Below are positions 29,799-38,337 of a stretch of DNA of 64,000 nt, in pieces. Made by a program: the position numbers and the translations under genes. The stretch is taken from NCBI GenBank assembly GCA_045537045.1, contig JAZSOS010000043.1:1-64000 (forward strand), in the 5' to 3' direction. The notes under the pieces are model-generated. The model was not told where the DNA came from. It did not search any database and was given only the letters and a program-made list of their open reading frames with translations. This DNA is from SIG480 sp045537045 (lineage in GTDB: Bacteria; Bacillota; Clostridia; Oscillospirales; JAAYXM01). The number at the start of each line of letters is the position of its first letter. Position 1 is the first letter of the stretch.

Positions 29799-29882
29799 AT
29801 GACGATTTTAAAAGTTTGCGGTATTTGTTTTATCTGTATCGGCATAGCGAAGCTCATTGAACTTGCGATAAGAAAGAGGTGA
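29799..29882 (+). CDS. 27-residue membrane peptide
   Basis: MTILKVCGICFICIGIAKLIELAIRKR: one membrane helix with a basic end. No clear RBS (only AAGTG upstream) and no own promoter. Its stop overlaps the ribosome binding site of the next gene, so it may be a leader peptide or a second toxin-like peptide. Confidence 0.35.
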   Translation: MTILKVCGICFICIGIAKLIELAIRKR

Positions 29883-29888
29883 CCGAAG

Positions 29889-30056
29889 CTGGCAAAAACA
29901 TTTGACCAACGTGAGTATGATAAAACTCATACCACGCGCTATCAACTGAAGCTTAATAATGAGACAGACAAGGATATCATCGAAAAATTGAGCACAGTTA
30001 AAAGCAAACAAGGATATATTAAGGAATGTATCCGAAAAGATTTAAACCAAAAGTAA
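29889..30056 (+). CDS. Small RHH-like protein with CTG start
   Basis: The product has 55 residues (AKTFDQREYDKTHTTRYQLKLNNETD ... VKSKQGYIKECIRKDL). A strand-helix-helix pattern as in small phage ribbon-helix-helix proteins; similar sequences usually begin MAK(T/K)(F/Y)D. Here the codon in that place is CTG (29889), preceded at 8 nt by AGAAAGAGGTGA. The in-frame stop just upstream excludes a longer start. Probable regulator of this cargo region. Confidence 0.55.
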   Translation: MAKTFDQREYDKTHTTRYQLKLNNETDKDIIEKLSTVKSKQGYIKECIRKDLNQK

Positions 30057-30121
30057 AAAAGAGAACCCTTTGCCGACCAAAGCTAACAGGGTTCTCAAGA
30101 CCGACAGAGAAAACTCTATCT
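30054..30121 (-). ncRNA. Candidate ~68-nt minus-strand small RNA B
   Basis: From a perfect promoter (30128-30156) the RNA would run left through a small stem (ACAGA/TCTGT) and a terminator hairpin GAGAACCCT / AGGGTTCTC (30096..30061) ending in TTTTTT. Same layout as small RNA A at 5624: reversed terminator and promoter placed between two rightward genes, with no ORF inside. Confidence 0.6.
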
Positions 30122-30127
30122 GTAAAT

Positions 30128-30156
30128 ATTATAATACAGGTGAGTTCTTCTGTCAA
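30128..30156 (-). promoter_or_regulatory. Promoter of small RNA B
   Basis: TTGACA (30156..30151), 17 bp, TATAAT (30133..30128) on the minus strand, exact consensus. Confidence 0.8.
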
Positions 30157-30187
30157 ACAAAAAATTATTTGATAGGAGAATTTTATT

Positions 30188-30385
30188 ATGCAATCATTTG
30201 AAGAAATTTTGCAGTCAGGACAAATCAATCATAACTACGATATGAATTTTTCGGAGGTTGAAGAGCTAATCAGGGAAACGACAAAAAATGCATTCATAGG
30301 GCTCTCCCACGCTTTCTATTTTGGCTACATCAAAGGTCAACGCGCCCTCAAAGCCGAGCTTAAGAGAAAGAAGGCGAAGCAATGA
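30188..30385 (+). CDS. Small phage protein, unknown
   Basis: The product has 65 residues (VEELIRETTKNAFIGLSHAFYFGYIKGQRALKAELKRKKAKQ), helical with a basic end. RBS GATAGGAG. It overlaps the next gene by 4 bp and is probably its partner. The type recurs in phages as a short helical gene of unknown role. Confidence 0.55.
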   Translation: MQSFEEILQSGQINHNYDMNFSEVEELIRETTKNAFIGLSHAFYFGYIKGQRALKAELKRKKAKQ

Positions 30386-31038
30386 GCAAAACGTTCAAAA
30401 AAGACCTTACAGGGCAGAGGTTCGGTAGGTTGACTGTGTTGGAGTTTGTTCCGAGAAAAGGACGGCATTCTTATTGGTTATGCAGATGCGATTGTGGAAA
30501 TGAAAAGGTGATTTGTGGAGAAAGTCTTTTGAAAGGGACCACTACCTCTTGTTCGTGTAAGCAACGAGAAATAGTGAGGACGAGAAGTGTAACCCATGGC
30601 TTGACAGATACAAGATTGTACAATTCTTGGTGCAGTATGAAAGCACGTTGCTACAATCACAAAAATAAAGAGTATAATCGATATGGTGGACGAGGGATAA
30701 CCATCTGTGCTGAATGGAAAAATAATTTTAAGACTTTCTACGACTGGGCAATGGCAAATGGCTACAGTGATGACTTATCAATAGACCGAATAGATGTTAA
30801 TGGGAATTATGAGCCAGCAAATTGTTGTTGGGCGACAGATATGGAACAAGCTGGCAACAGAAGAAGTAATGTATATGTTGAATATCAAGGCGAATTGATG
30901 TGTTTTGCTGAAGCAGCAAGGAGGAGTGGCTTAAACCAAGGAACTTTAAAAGATCGTTATTATCGAAATGACCGAGGAGAGAGACTATTCCGCCCGGTCG
31001 ATAAAAAATATCACCATAAGAACAGGAGACAAGACTGA
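30382..31038 (+). CDS. HNH/AP2-like phage endonuclease-type protein
   Basis: The product has 218 residues. N-terminal LTGQRFGRLTVLEFVPRKG and WLCRCDCGNEKVI form a zinc-containing DNA-binding start; the core TRLYNSWCSMKARCYNHKN ... YNRYGGRGITICAEW ... FYDWAMANGY ... IDRIDVNGNYEPANCCWAT is a recurrent phage HNH/AP2-like domain; FAEAARRSGLNQGTLKDRY is a C-terminal HTH. Probably a free-standing homing-type endonuclease or DNA-binding protein, explaining its insertion among tail genes. Confidence 0.72.
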   Translation: MSKTFKKDLTGQRFGRLTVLEFVPRKGRHSYWLCRCDCGNEKVICGESLLKGTTTSCSCKQREIVRTRSVTHGLTDTRLYNSWCSMKARCYNHKNKEYNRYGGRGITICAEWKNNFKTFYDWAMANGYSDDLSIDRIDVNGNYEPANCCWATDMEQAGNRRSNVYVEYQGELMCFAEAARRSGLNQGTLKDRYYRNDRGERLFRPVDKKYHHKNRRQD

Positions 31039-31092
31039 TTTGAATAAAAGAACGAGATTATAGTAAAGAGAATAATCGAAACTAAATAATTT

Positions 31093-31124
31093 AAGCACTT
31101 GTGATTTTTATCATAGGTGCTTTT
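31093..31124 (+). terminator. Terminator before the tape measure
   Basis: AAGCACTTGTGA pairs with TCATAGGTGCTT (G-U pairs and one mismatch), then TTT. Separates the cargo island from the tape measure. Confidence 0.6.
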
Positions 31125-31159
31125 ATTATATACAAAAATGATGAAAGGAGAGTGAAGAT

Positions 31160-33043
31160 ATGGCAATAGGTGGAAGTGATGGAAGTATTTTGTTGACCGT
31201 TCAGATAGACGAGAAGGGTTTAGACAACGGTTTACAAAGTATTCGAAATGGAATTTCAAAAGCAGAGAAAGCGTTGAAGGGCATTGCCGTTTCCGGAGCT
31301 GCAGCGTTTGCAGCTATTGGAGCGGGAGCGATAAAAAGCTTTGCAGATTTTGAACAGCTTTCCGGAGGCGTGCAAAAGATATTCGACGAAATTGATTACA
31401 AAACCATCGAAAAGGATGCTTCAAAAGCTTTTAAAACGATGCAAATGAGCGCAAATGAGTATATGGAGGTTATGACTTCGGTCGGTGCAAACTTCGCAAG
31501 TACTCTTGGCGATGAAAAAGGATATGAGGTTGCGAAGCAGGGAATGAAAGCGATTACAGATTTTGCAACCGGCACCGGAAGAAGCGTTGATGAGCTTTCG
31601 GAAAAATATCAGATGATAACCAAGAGTACATCAAGCTATCAGAGTATTGCCGACCAGTTCGCAGGGATATTACCCGCTACGAGTGCAGGGTTCCTTGAGC
31701 AGGCGCAAAACGCAGGTTTTTTGAGTGACAGTTATACAAAGCTCACAGAGGTTCCTATGGCTGAGTATCAGGAAGCAGTCACGCAGATGCTCACAAAGGG
31801 TGTTGATGCATTAGGTCTTACAAATAATGCGGCAAATGAAGCAAGTACAACCTTAAGTGGTTCGTTTTCTATGCTGAGTGGCTCATGGAGCAACTTGCTT
31901 GTTGCATTTGCGAATCCCGATGCGGATTTGGATGTGGCTATAAACGACTTTAAAGAAAGTTTGACGGCGGTTGTCGACAATTTGTTGCCAAGAGTAGGAG
32001 AGGTATTTGGGAATATCTTCAATTCTATTCCTACACCGATTTTAGCAGTTGTTGCGGCAATAGGCTCATTGGTTGCAGGTATTACTGCTTATAATGCTGT
32101 TGTAGCCGTAAAAAATGTACTTGATGCAGTTCAGGCGGCAGGCGGGTGGGCGGCTGCTGCAGCTCAGATAGGGTTAAATGCTGCAATGCTCGCATCTCCA
32201 ATCACGTGGATTGTTGCGGGGATAGCGGCACTGGTTGCAGCATTTGTACTTCTTTGGAATAAATGTGAAGGATTTCGCAACTTCTGGTCCGGATTATTTG
32301 ATTTGTTAAAAGAGACAGCTGCAGCCATATGGAAAGAGCATTTACAACCGGCAATTCAGGCAATCATGGAGTCGTTAAGTGAATTGTGGGAAAAGCTTCT
32401 TAAGCCAATTGCTGATTGGATTGGTGCGATTTTTGCTGAAAAGTTCAAAAGCGCTTTTGAAGCAGTCAAAAGCATTATACAAACAGCAAAAGAGATAATC
32501 GGAACAGTGATAGACAGTATTAAAAACATTCTCACAGGTATTATTGATTTTATTATCGGGGTATTTACCGGGGACTGGAAAAAGGCTTGGAACGGGGTTA
32601 AAAAAGTCTTTACAGGAATAATAAACGGAATAATCGGTGTTTTTGAGAGTATGGTAAATTTTATCATACGTGGAATAAATCGGTTAATCAGTGGACTTGA
32701 CGGACTTGTAAATAAGGCGGGAAGTGTAATTGGACTTGACATACACATTCCAACGATACCCGAAATCAAAATTCCTCGTCTCGCGCGGGGAGCGGTCATC
32801 CCTCCGAATCGTGAGTTCCTTGCCGTGCTCGGTGACCAAAAACACGGAACGAACATCGAAGCGCCTGCAGAACTTATCAAACAGATGGTACTTGAAGCGC
32901 TTGAGCTTCGTGGTTCCGTACCTCAAAACTCCGGCAGTACAACGGTTGTGCTTGAGGTTGACGGGCGTGAGTTCGGACGTGCAGTTGTTGAGCAAGGAAA
33001 CAAAGAAAATCGCAGAATCGGGACAAGGCTGGTGATTGTATAA
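31160..33043 (+). CDS. Tail tape measure protein
   Basis: The product has 627 residues. N-terminal TMP domain (FADFEQLSGGVQKIFDEI ... MQMSANEYMEVMTSVGANFASTLG), central hydrophobic segments (PILAVVAAIGSLVAGITAYNAV; ITWIVAGIAALVAAFVLLW), helical C-terminal half with repeated IIxxIxxxIxGIIDFI patterns. It sets tail length and aids DNA entry. It is short for the family, implying a short tail (about 90-100 nm if 1.5 angstrom per residue holds). Confidence 0.92.
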   Translation: MAIGGSDGSILLTVQIDEKGLDNGLQSIRNGISKAEKALKGIAVSGAAAFAAIGAGAIKSFADFEQLSGGVQKIFDEIDYKTIEKDASKAFKTMQMSANEYMEVMTSVGANFASTLGDEKGYEVAKQGMKAITDFATGTGRSVDELSEKYQMITKSTSSYQSIADQFAGILPATSAGFLEQAQNAGFLSDSYTKLTEVPMAEYQEAVTQMLTKGVDALGLTNNAANEASTTLSGSFSMLSGSWSNLLVAFANPDADLDVAINDFKESLTAVVDNLLPRVGEVFGNIFNSIPTPILAVVAAIGSLVAGITAYNAVVAVKNVLDAVQAAGGWAAAAAQIGLNAAMLASPITWIVAGIAALVAAFVLLWNKCEGFRNFWSGLFDLLKETAAAIWKEHLQPAIQAIMESLSELWEKLLKPIADWIGAIFAEKFKSAFEAVKSIIQTAKEIIGTVIDSIKNILTGIIDFIIGVFTGDWKKAWNGVKKVFTGIINGIIGVFESMVNFIIRGINRLISGLDGLVNKAGSVIGLDIHIPTIPEIKIPRLARGAVIPPNREFLAVLGDQKHGTNIEAPAELIKQMVLEALELRGSVPQNSGSTTVVLEVDGREFGRAVVEQGNKENRRIGTRLVIV

Positions 33044-33441
33044 TGGACTTAGTAAAAATAGGCGGGAAAGTCTACGACGTGCTTGTGACAGGACTATCCG
33101 AAAATTTCAACATACTCTATTCCGAGAACACGGGGCGAACGATGTCAGCCGGAGCGAGAATGAGCTTAGATCCGGTTGGGACTCTGTACGGCCACAAAGT
33201 TACATTCCGGCGCAGGCGCGGATATGAAGACGAATACGACGCGTTGTTTATGTATGTCAGTAAACCGCGTTATGACGGGATTCCGGTCGAGATTGCGCAC
33301 AATCAGGAAACGATATCCTATGATGCGTACATATCGCAAGGAGAGCGCGCCTTGAAGCGTAAGGATCCAAATACCGGGAAAGTGCATTGGGATGAGTTCA
33401 CTCTCAATATCGTGCCCATGGAAGCGCAGGTGCTGCCATGA
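33043..33441 (+). CDS. Distal tail protein-like
   Basis: The product has 132 residues (DLVKIGGKVYDVLVTGLSENFNIL ... MSLDPVGTLYGHKVTFRRR ... VPMEAQVLP). Beta-rich, located between the tape measure and the tail hub, the usual place of the Dit-type protein. Start codon overlaps the TMP stop region. Confidence 0.7.
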   Translation: MDLVKIGGKVYDVLVTGLSENFNILYSENTGRTMSAGARMSLDPVGTLYGHKVTFRRRRGYEDEYDALFMYVSKPRYDGIPVEIAHNQETISYDAYISQGERALKRKDPNTGKVHWDEFTLNIVPMEAQVLP

Positions 33442-35546
33442 TAAACCCAAACGGAGTAGCAATTCGCTACAGCGACGTTGCTCCGGAGGCGAAGGAAAAC
33501 TTCACTCCGGCAACGTCGGATAAGGAAAGCTTCGTAAACCTTTCGGAGCTTCAGCTCTACGAAGCGGAGTTTCGGAACTACGGCAACCCTTGCGAGGTGT
33601 ATTCCGTCCCGCTTGACGGCAATTCAGAAGTTTTTCCGACAGATGCCGAAAACGCACTGCTCGGTCTTTGGAGTAATAGCATAAGCGGAAGTGACGGACG
33701 GTTTGAAACGCCGGTTGTTCTCTCTCTGACTGCTTCCGGACAGTATTCCTCGCAGGGGATAACGCTCACATTTGATACCTACAACAATATTTTCGCAACG
33801 GATATCAATATAAAATGGTATCGAAGTGGAGAACTGTTGTCCGATATGGATTTTTCGCCGAGTAGCGCGTCATATTTCTGCCGCAATCAGGTGGATAACT
33901 ATGACGAGGTACAGATTACCTTCCGCGCGATAAATATGCCCGGAAACCGCCTCAAACTCCGTGTGATAGATTACGGATACGATACCGTGTTTTATGGCTC
34001 GGAGTTGCGGGGGGTGAAGCTGATTCGGGAGCTGGATCCGATATCAAGCAAGATAGCCATAAACACATGTGACTTCACGCTCGACAGTAAAACCGATATG
34101 GAATATTCATTTCAGGCAAAGCAGCCTTTGTCCGTATACTTCAACGGTAAGCTGCTTGCAACAACGTTTGTTAAGACCTCGAAGCGTAGGGCTCGGCGGC
34201 TTTGGGATACACAGAGCGAGGACTACATAGGCATAATGGATAGCATCCCTTTCTATGGGGGTATGTATAACGGCAAAGATGCTTATGAGCTACTCGAAGA
34301 AATATTCACCGTTGCGAAAGTGCCTTATTCAATCGACGAGAGCTTGAGAGGTGTTTTAGTGTATGGGTATATTCCTTTCACAACCTGTAGAGAGGCCACG
34401 ATGCAAGTTTGCTTTGCGGTACAGAATGTAGTTGATACGAGTAACAGCGATGCTGTAAAGGTGTTAGGTTCTCCGAGAAATGTTTTGTCAAAATCAAGAT
34501 TGGGAGAACGAATCCAATCTATTGACAATAGCGTTTCAAAAGTTGGGTATATTTGTCCCGAAGGTCAAACTATAATATTTGGACACACGACTGAATTGGA
34601 CTTAAAAGCATCGCAGGAATACACATTGTCTTTTTATGCTTGGTGTAATAAGAACTATTCCGTTTGTTGGGATTTGTGGGTCGCTCCAAATGTAGGAGAC
34701 GAAAACTTTTTGCCACAAGAATGGTTTGATGTAACACCCACGCCTGCCTTATATCAATGGACTTTTAAAGTAGATGAAGATTTTATGCCAAAAGCGTCTA
34801 TGCGTTTTTTGAATGTAATCCAAAACGGAGAAATAAACAATGTCTTATCTCCGATATATATAACCGACATTCAAATCGAAGAAGGTAGTACAAGAACGCC
34901 ATGGTCGCCTTCTAAATATGCAGAACAGACCATACCTCTCAACAGAATAATGCAGGGGCAAAGTTTTACCGACGAAGAAACCGTAACGGGGGTTGAAGTT
35001 ACGGCTCACACATACAAGCCGATAACAGAAACGGTGGATGTGTACAGTGCGACCGAAAGCGGGACGGGAGAGGGAATATTTGTTAAGTTCTCTGAACCTC
35101 TGCATGATTTATCAATTACCAACGGGGCCATTATTACCTCGGGCGCAAACTATGCTGTTATAACTGCAAACAGCGGGTGCGTGTTGAAAGGACAGAAATA
35201 TGAGCACACGACGATTTCAAAACGCAAGGAAAATCCGTTGGTTCTCGCCGGCACACTTGAAAAAGTGGTCGCGATTGAAAATGCAACGCTTGTTTCTGCA
35301 ACTAACGTGGATGAGGTGCTGAATAAGTGCTATACGTGGCTCGTGAAGACGAACACGACAAACCTTAAAATCGTAGAAGGAAAGCATGTGTCTGAGGACG
35401 GTACAGTTACCTATGACGAGCCGGTAAATGTCGGGGACGTAATTGAGAGTGAAACGGAATATCTCGGAACCGTATCCGGACGGATTATAAAAGAGACATT
35501 CGGATTGAACGGTGGAATAGTGATTAAGGAGGCGGTGTTAAAGTGA
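33438..35546 (+). CDS. Tail hub / receptor-binding protein with inserted carbohydrate-binding-like domain
   Basis: The product has 702 residues. The first ~340 are the phage hub-type fold (FETPVVLSLTASGQYSSQGITLTFD; RELDPISSKIAINTCDFTLDS; PFTTCREATMQVCFAVQNVVDTSNSDAVKV). Residues about 343-495 are an apparent insertion of beta-sandwich type (EGQTIIFGHTTELDLKASQEYTLSFYAW ... ITDIQIEEGSTRTPWSPS), after which the hub continues (QTIPLNRIMQGQSFTDEETVTGVEV). The insertion ends with the EGSTRTPWSPS motif seen at the end of phage carbohydrate-binding modules. Probably decides host attachment. Confidence 0.8.
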   Translation: MINPNGVAIRYSDVAPEAKENFTPATSDKESFVNLSELQLYEAEFRNYGNPCEVYSVPLDGNSEVFPTDAENALLGLWSNSISGSDGRFETPVVLSLTASGQYSSQGITLTFDTYNNIFATDINIKWYRSGELLSDMDFSPSSASYFCRNQVDNYDEVQITFRAINMPGNRLKLRVIDYGYDTVFYGSELRGVKLIRELDPISSKIAINTCDFTLDSKTDMEYSFQAKQPLSVYFNGKLLATTFVKTSKRRARRLWDTQSEDYIGIMDSIPFYGGMYNGKDAYELLEEIFTVAKVPYSIDESLRGVLVYGYIPFTTCREATMQVCFAVQNVVDTSNSDAVKVLGSPRNVLSKSRLGERIQSIDNSVSKVGYICPEGQTIIFGHTTELDLKASQEYTLSFYAWCNKNYSVCWDLWVAPNVGDENFLPQEWFDVTPTPALYQWTFKVDEDFMPKASMRFLNVIQNGEINNVLSPIYITDIQIEEGSTRTPWSPSKYAEQTIPLNRIMQGQSFTDEETVTGVEVTAHTYKPITETVDVYSATESGTGEGIFVKFSEPLHDLSITNGAIITSGANYAVITANSGCVLKGQKYEHTTISKRKENPLVLAGTLEKVVAIENATLVSATNVDEVLNKCYTWLVKTNTTNLKIVEGKHVSEDGTVTYDEPVNVGDVIESETEYLGTVSGRIIKETFGLNGGIVIKEAVLK

Positions 35547-36001
35547 TTTTTGACAGAACGCAGGCGGACGTGACAGCGGCGTTGCGTATCCGCGAAAATA
35601 AAATCAAGCGGTTCACTCCGCCTACGGAGAACGAAGCACACAGCCTAGAGCGCGGCTTCGTTGATTACTCGACGCTTAACCGCATCGAAAATAAGCAGGC
35701 AGAACTTCGTGAGCTTTTAATTTCCTCTGGAAGTTCTTTCTTTGATATTAAGACAAAGACATGGACGGCAGATGATATCTTCAACGAAACGGAGTTTCAG
35801 CGCATGGTGAATAATCTTGACGTTCTGAAGAGCGCGATAAGCGTTCTTCCGGACACACCCGAAACTCCGCAACCGATATTTTATTTTATCAATATAAATG
35901 ATATTGAGAAGATACTTTTCGATATGGATGTATTACTTCAAAATATGACTTCCGCGTACTTTTACAGCAATGAACTGTACAGCGGAGAACTGGAGGAATG
36001 A
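35543..36001 (+). CDS. Tail protein, unknown
   Basis: The product has 152 residues. IFDRTQADVTAALRIRENKIKRFTPPTENE and ERGFVDYSTLNRIENKQAEL recur in phage proteins next to the tail hub. Possibly a baseplate adaptor. Overlaps both neighbours. Confidence 0.6.
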   Translation: MIFDRTQADVTAALRIRENKIKRFTPPTENEAHSLERGFVDYSTLNRIENKQAELRELLISSGSSFFDIKTKTWTADDIFNETEFQRMVNNLDVLKSAISVLPDTPETPQPIFYFININDIEKILFDMDVLLQNMTSAYFYSNELYSGELEE

Positions 36002-36003
36002 CT

Positions 36004-36684
36004 ATGAAAAACAGACTACCAACAAGACCGGGCAGAGCACTCGTAACGCCCGAAGACGGTTCGCCGCCGTTTTATGCAACAATAACCCGAGCAGATGAGC
36101 CGACAGAGGAAGGAACTCCACTGAATAAAGCGACTTTGCTCACAGACGAAACCGCGGCATTGTATGGTTTGGGCGAGGATGCGACGGTGAATGATGCGTT
36201 GATGGCTGCACATGCACGCATTGCGCTCAGTGAGTGGAGAATTGTTGGGAATAAGACCTTTACGGCTGAGGGACAGGTAAGCAAAGTGGAAATTGACTTA
36301 GATGATGACATTAGCCGATATCGCGAACTTGTTATTGCATTCCGATGGGGGGAAAGTGGAGTATCAGGAGGTTTGAGCGATTATAGCATACTCCAACCAT
36401 ACGTTCGGGCAGTAAATGGCAGCACGCAAATATTAACGCAATTTGGACAATCAACAAAGTATAAAAACGGTTTTTTCACCACAGCCATAATGCCGATTTT
36501 GAAAAAAGGAAACAATACAATTATAGGGACAGAACACGGTACCTATCGCTCGAACTCGTATGTCTACGCCACTACAAAACCACCCTCACTCTATTTATCT
36601 GGAGAAATCCGCGTGGCTGGAGTTTCATTTGACGGCTCGGGCAGCTTTACAAACGCAGAAATAATAGTTTGGGCGAGAGGTTAA
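36004..36684 (+). CDS. Tail fibre / receptor-binding-like protein
   Basis: The product has 226 residues from ATG 36004 (6 nt after GGAGG; an ATG at 35998 is too close). The N-terminal module GRALVTPEDGSPPFYATITRADEPTEEGTPLNKATLL is the standard attachment segment of phage fibre proteins. The C-terminal ~120 residues (FTAEGQVSKVEIDLDD ... SLYLSGEIRVAGVSFDGSGSFTNAEIIVWARG) form a beta-rich head domain. Confidence 0.7.
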   Translation: MKNRLPTRPGRALVTPEDGSPPFYATITRADEPTEEGTPLNKATLLTDETAALYGLGEDATVNDALMAAHARIALSEWRIVGNKTFTAEGQVSKVEIDLDDDISRYRELVIAFRWGESGVSGGLSDYSILQPYVRAVNGSTQILTQFGQSTKYKNGFFTTAIMPILKKGNNTIIGTEHGTYRSNSYVYATTKPPSLYLSGEIRVAGVSFDGSGSFTNAEIIVWARG

Positions 36685-36709
36685 AAATCAAAACAAAGGA
36701 GAAATACAT

Positions 36710-37006
36710 ATGACAAATGAATTTATAACAGAGGCTTTTTCAGGTCTTATTACAGCAGATTTATACATTATAATAGCCGCGGTATACGCCGTGTGCTTTG
36801 CACTTAAAAAGGCAAAGTTTTTTGACGACAGATTTATTCCGCTTGCCGCGCTTGCACTCGGCGTTGCGTTTGAACTGCTTTACTATGTAAGCGCAGGTGG
36901 GGCAGTCGTTGAGTTTGTTCTTAAAGGCATCGTCGCAGGAATGGCGGCGGTATATGTTGCGAATATCATTAAACAGATAGGAGACGGTCAGAATGAAAGC
37001 AATTAA
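36710..37006 (+). CDS. Holin
   Basis: The product has 98 residues with three hydrophobic segments (DLYIIIAAVYAVCFALKKAK; IPLAALALGVAFELLYYVS; VLKGIVAGMAAVYVANI) and a charged C-terminus. Sits immediately before the lysis enzymes and overlaps the next gene. Fits phage holins that let endolysin reach the wall. Confidence 0.78.
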   Translation: MTNEFITEAFSGLITADLYIIIAAVYAVCFALKKAKFFDDRFIPLAALALGVAFELLYYVSAGGAVVEFVLKGIVAGMAAVYVANIIKQIGDGQNESN

Positions 37007-37787
37007 TTACAAGGGTGGTAAACTCTACACCGTGCCACAGTCTGATATTGAGTATATCGGATATTTCAAAGGCAATAACGGCAATGAAACAGTACAGAGC
37101 GCCCGCACAAGGATAACAAAGCTCCGTGGCAGAGCACCGGACTTTCTTATGAATGCCGAGCTGTTTGATTTCAAAACGCGTCAGGCGGCAAGCGATGTTG
37201 TCAGCGGGGGTGTGAAGCATCGGCTGACAGAAGGGTATGGACTTGCTTTCCCTGATAACAAGTCGGCGGTGTTCAGCTACAAAAACAATGTGGGCGCGGC
37301 TGATTACATAGGCGCATATCCCGTGCTGGTCCGTAACGGCAAGGAAGAAAACAACGTTCCGGCCGGAATTGGCGGCAGACGTGGCAGAACCGCGCTCGGC
37401 GTTGGAAACGGCAATTTGTTCGTTGCGCTTCTTCCCGATAACGGCGGTGCAACACTTCCGGAGCTTCGCCGGACGTTTATCAATGCCGGCGCAGAGAATG
37501 CAATAAACCTTGACGGTGGCGGAAGCACACAGTTTTACGCGCCGCTCGGCAACCATTTCTCCGGCAGACGCGTCCGCGGTTTTATCGGAGTATGGATTCG
37601 TGGCGGAGATATCCGTTATGTAAAGGTCAGAACGTCGCTCAACGTGCGCTCGGGCGCGGGTGTTTGGAATAAGCGCATCGGAAAGCTGTATAACGGCGAT
37701 TCCGTAACCGTGCTTGAGGAAAAGAACGGCTGGGCAAGAATTGCAACAGGCTGGGTATCATCCAAATATCTTGTGAAGAAGGTATAA
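36993..37787 (+). CDS. Phosphodiester glycosidase (NAGPA-type) with SH3 domain
   Basis: The product has 264 residues. Residues about 1-200 carry the NAGPA/phosphodiester glycosidase pattern (FLMNAELFDF, VLVRNGKE, RTALGVGNGNLFVALLPDNGGATLPEL, NAINLDGGGSTQFY). Residues ~205-264 are a bacterial SH3 (VKVRTSLNVRSGAGVWNKRIGKLYNGDSVTVLEEKNGWARIATGWVSSKYL; split here by eye). Enzymes of this family cleave sugar-1-phosphodiesters. Placed between holin and amidase, it is a likely wall-degrading second lysin, perhaps acting on teichoic-acid or capsule linkages. Confidence 0.82.
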   Translation: MKAINYKGGKLYTVPQSDIEYIGYFKGNNGNETVQSARTRITKLRGRAPDFLMNAELFDFKTRQAASDVVSGGVKHRLTEGYGLAFPDNKSAVFSYKNNVGAADYIGAYPVLVRNGKEENNVPAGIGGRRGRTALGVGNGNLFVALLPDNGGATLPELRRTFINAGAENAINLDGGGSTQFYAPLGNHFSGRRVRGFIGVWIRGGDIRYVKVRTSLNVRSGAGVWNKRIGKLYNGDSVTVLEEKNGWARIATGWVSSKYLVKKV

Positions 37788-37788
37788 T

Positions 37789-38337
37789 ATGAATATAATA
37801 CAGGATTTAATACCTAAAGGGCGTATAAATCGTCCGGGAACGGCAAATTCGTGTAAGTACATAACAATTCACGACACTGGGAATAAATCGGTGGGTGCGG
37901 ACGCTGCAGCTCATGCGAAGTATCTTAAAGGATTGAAAAAGAAAACGAGCTGGCATTATACCGTGGACGACAAGTGCATTTATCAGCATCTGCCCGAGCG
38001 GGAGAAGAGCTATCACACGTCGGACAAGGAAGCGAATGAAAACTCAATCGCAATTGAGTTGTGCGTGAACAGTGACGGGAATTTCGTAAAAACGGTGGAG
38101 AACGTGGTGGATCTAATTCGTGAGCTCACGAAAAAGATGAACATTCCGCTTGAGAATATCAGGCGGCATAAGGACTGGACCGGAAAGAACTGCCCGGCAT
38201 CGTTTACGGAAGATGCATGGAAAGCGTTTCTTGCGAAGTGCGCGGCAGAGGATACCGTTCCGGAAGAAAGGTTTATAACACTGGACGAGCTTCGTGCAAT
38301 GGGATATGCCGGAATAAAATTCGGGGAGGGAGTCTGA
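37789..38337 (+). CDS. N-acetylmuramoyl-L-alanine amidase (endolysin)
   Basis: The product has 182 residues. Amidase_2 zinc motifs: YITIHDTGN (His), SWHYTVDDKCIYQHLP, NSIAIELCVN, IRRHKDWTGKNCPASF (His/Lys/Cys). The end (FITLDELRAMGYAGIKFGEGV) is a short C-terminal extension. Cleaves the bond between MurNAc and L-Ala. Only 2 nt separate it from the glycosidase gene. Confidence 0.92.
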   Translation: MNIIQDLIPKGRINRPGTANSCKYITIHDTGNKSVGADAAAHAKYLKGLKKKTSWHYTVDDKCIYQHLPEREKSYHTSDKEANENSIAIELCVNSDGNFVKTVENVVDLIRELTKKMNIPLENIRRHKDWTGKNCPASFTEDAWKAFLAKCAAEDTVPEERFITLDELRAMGYAGIKFGEGV

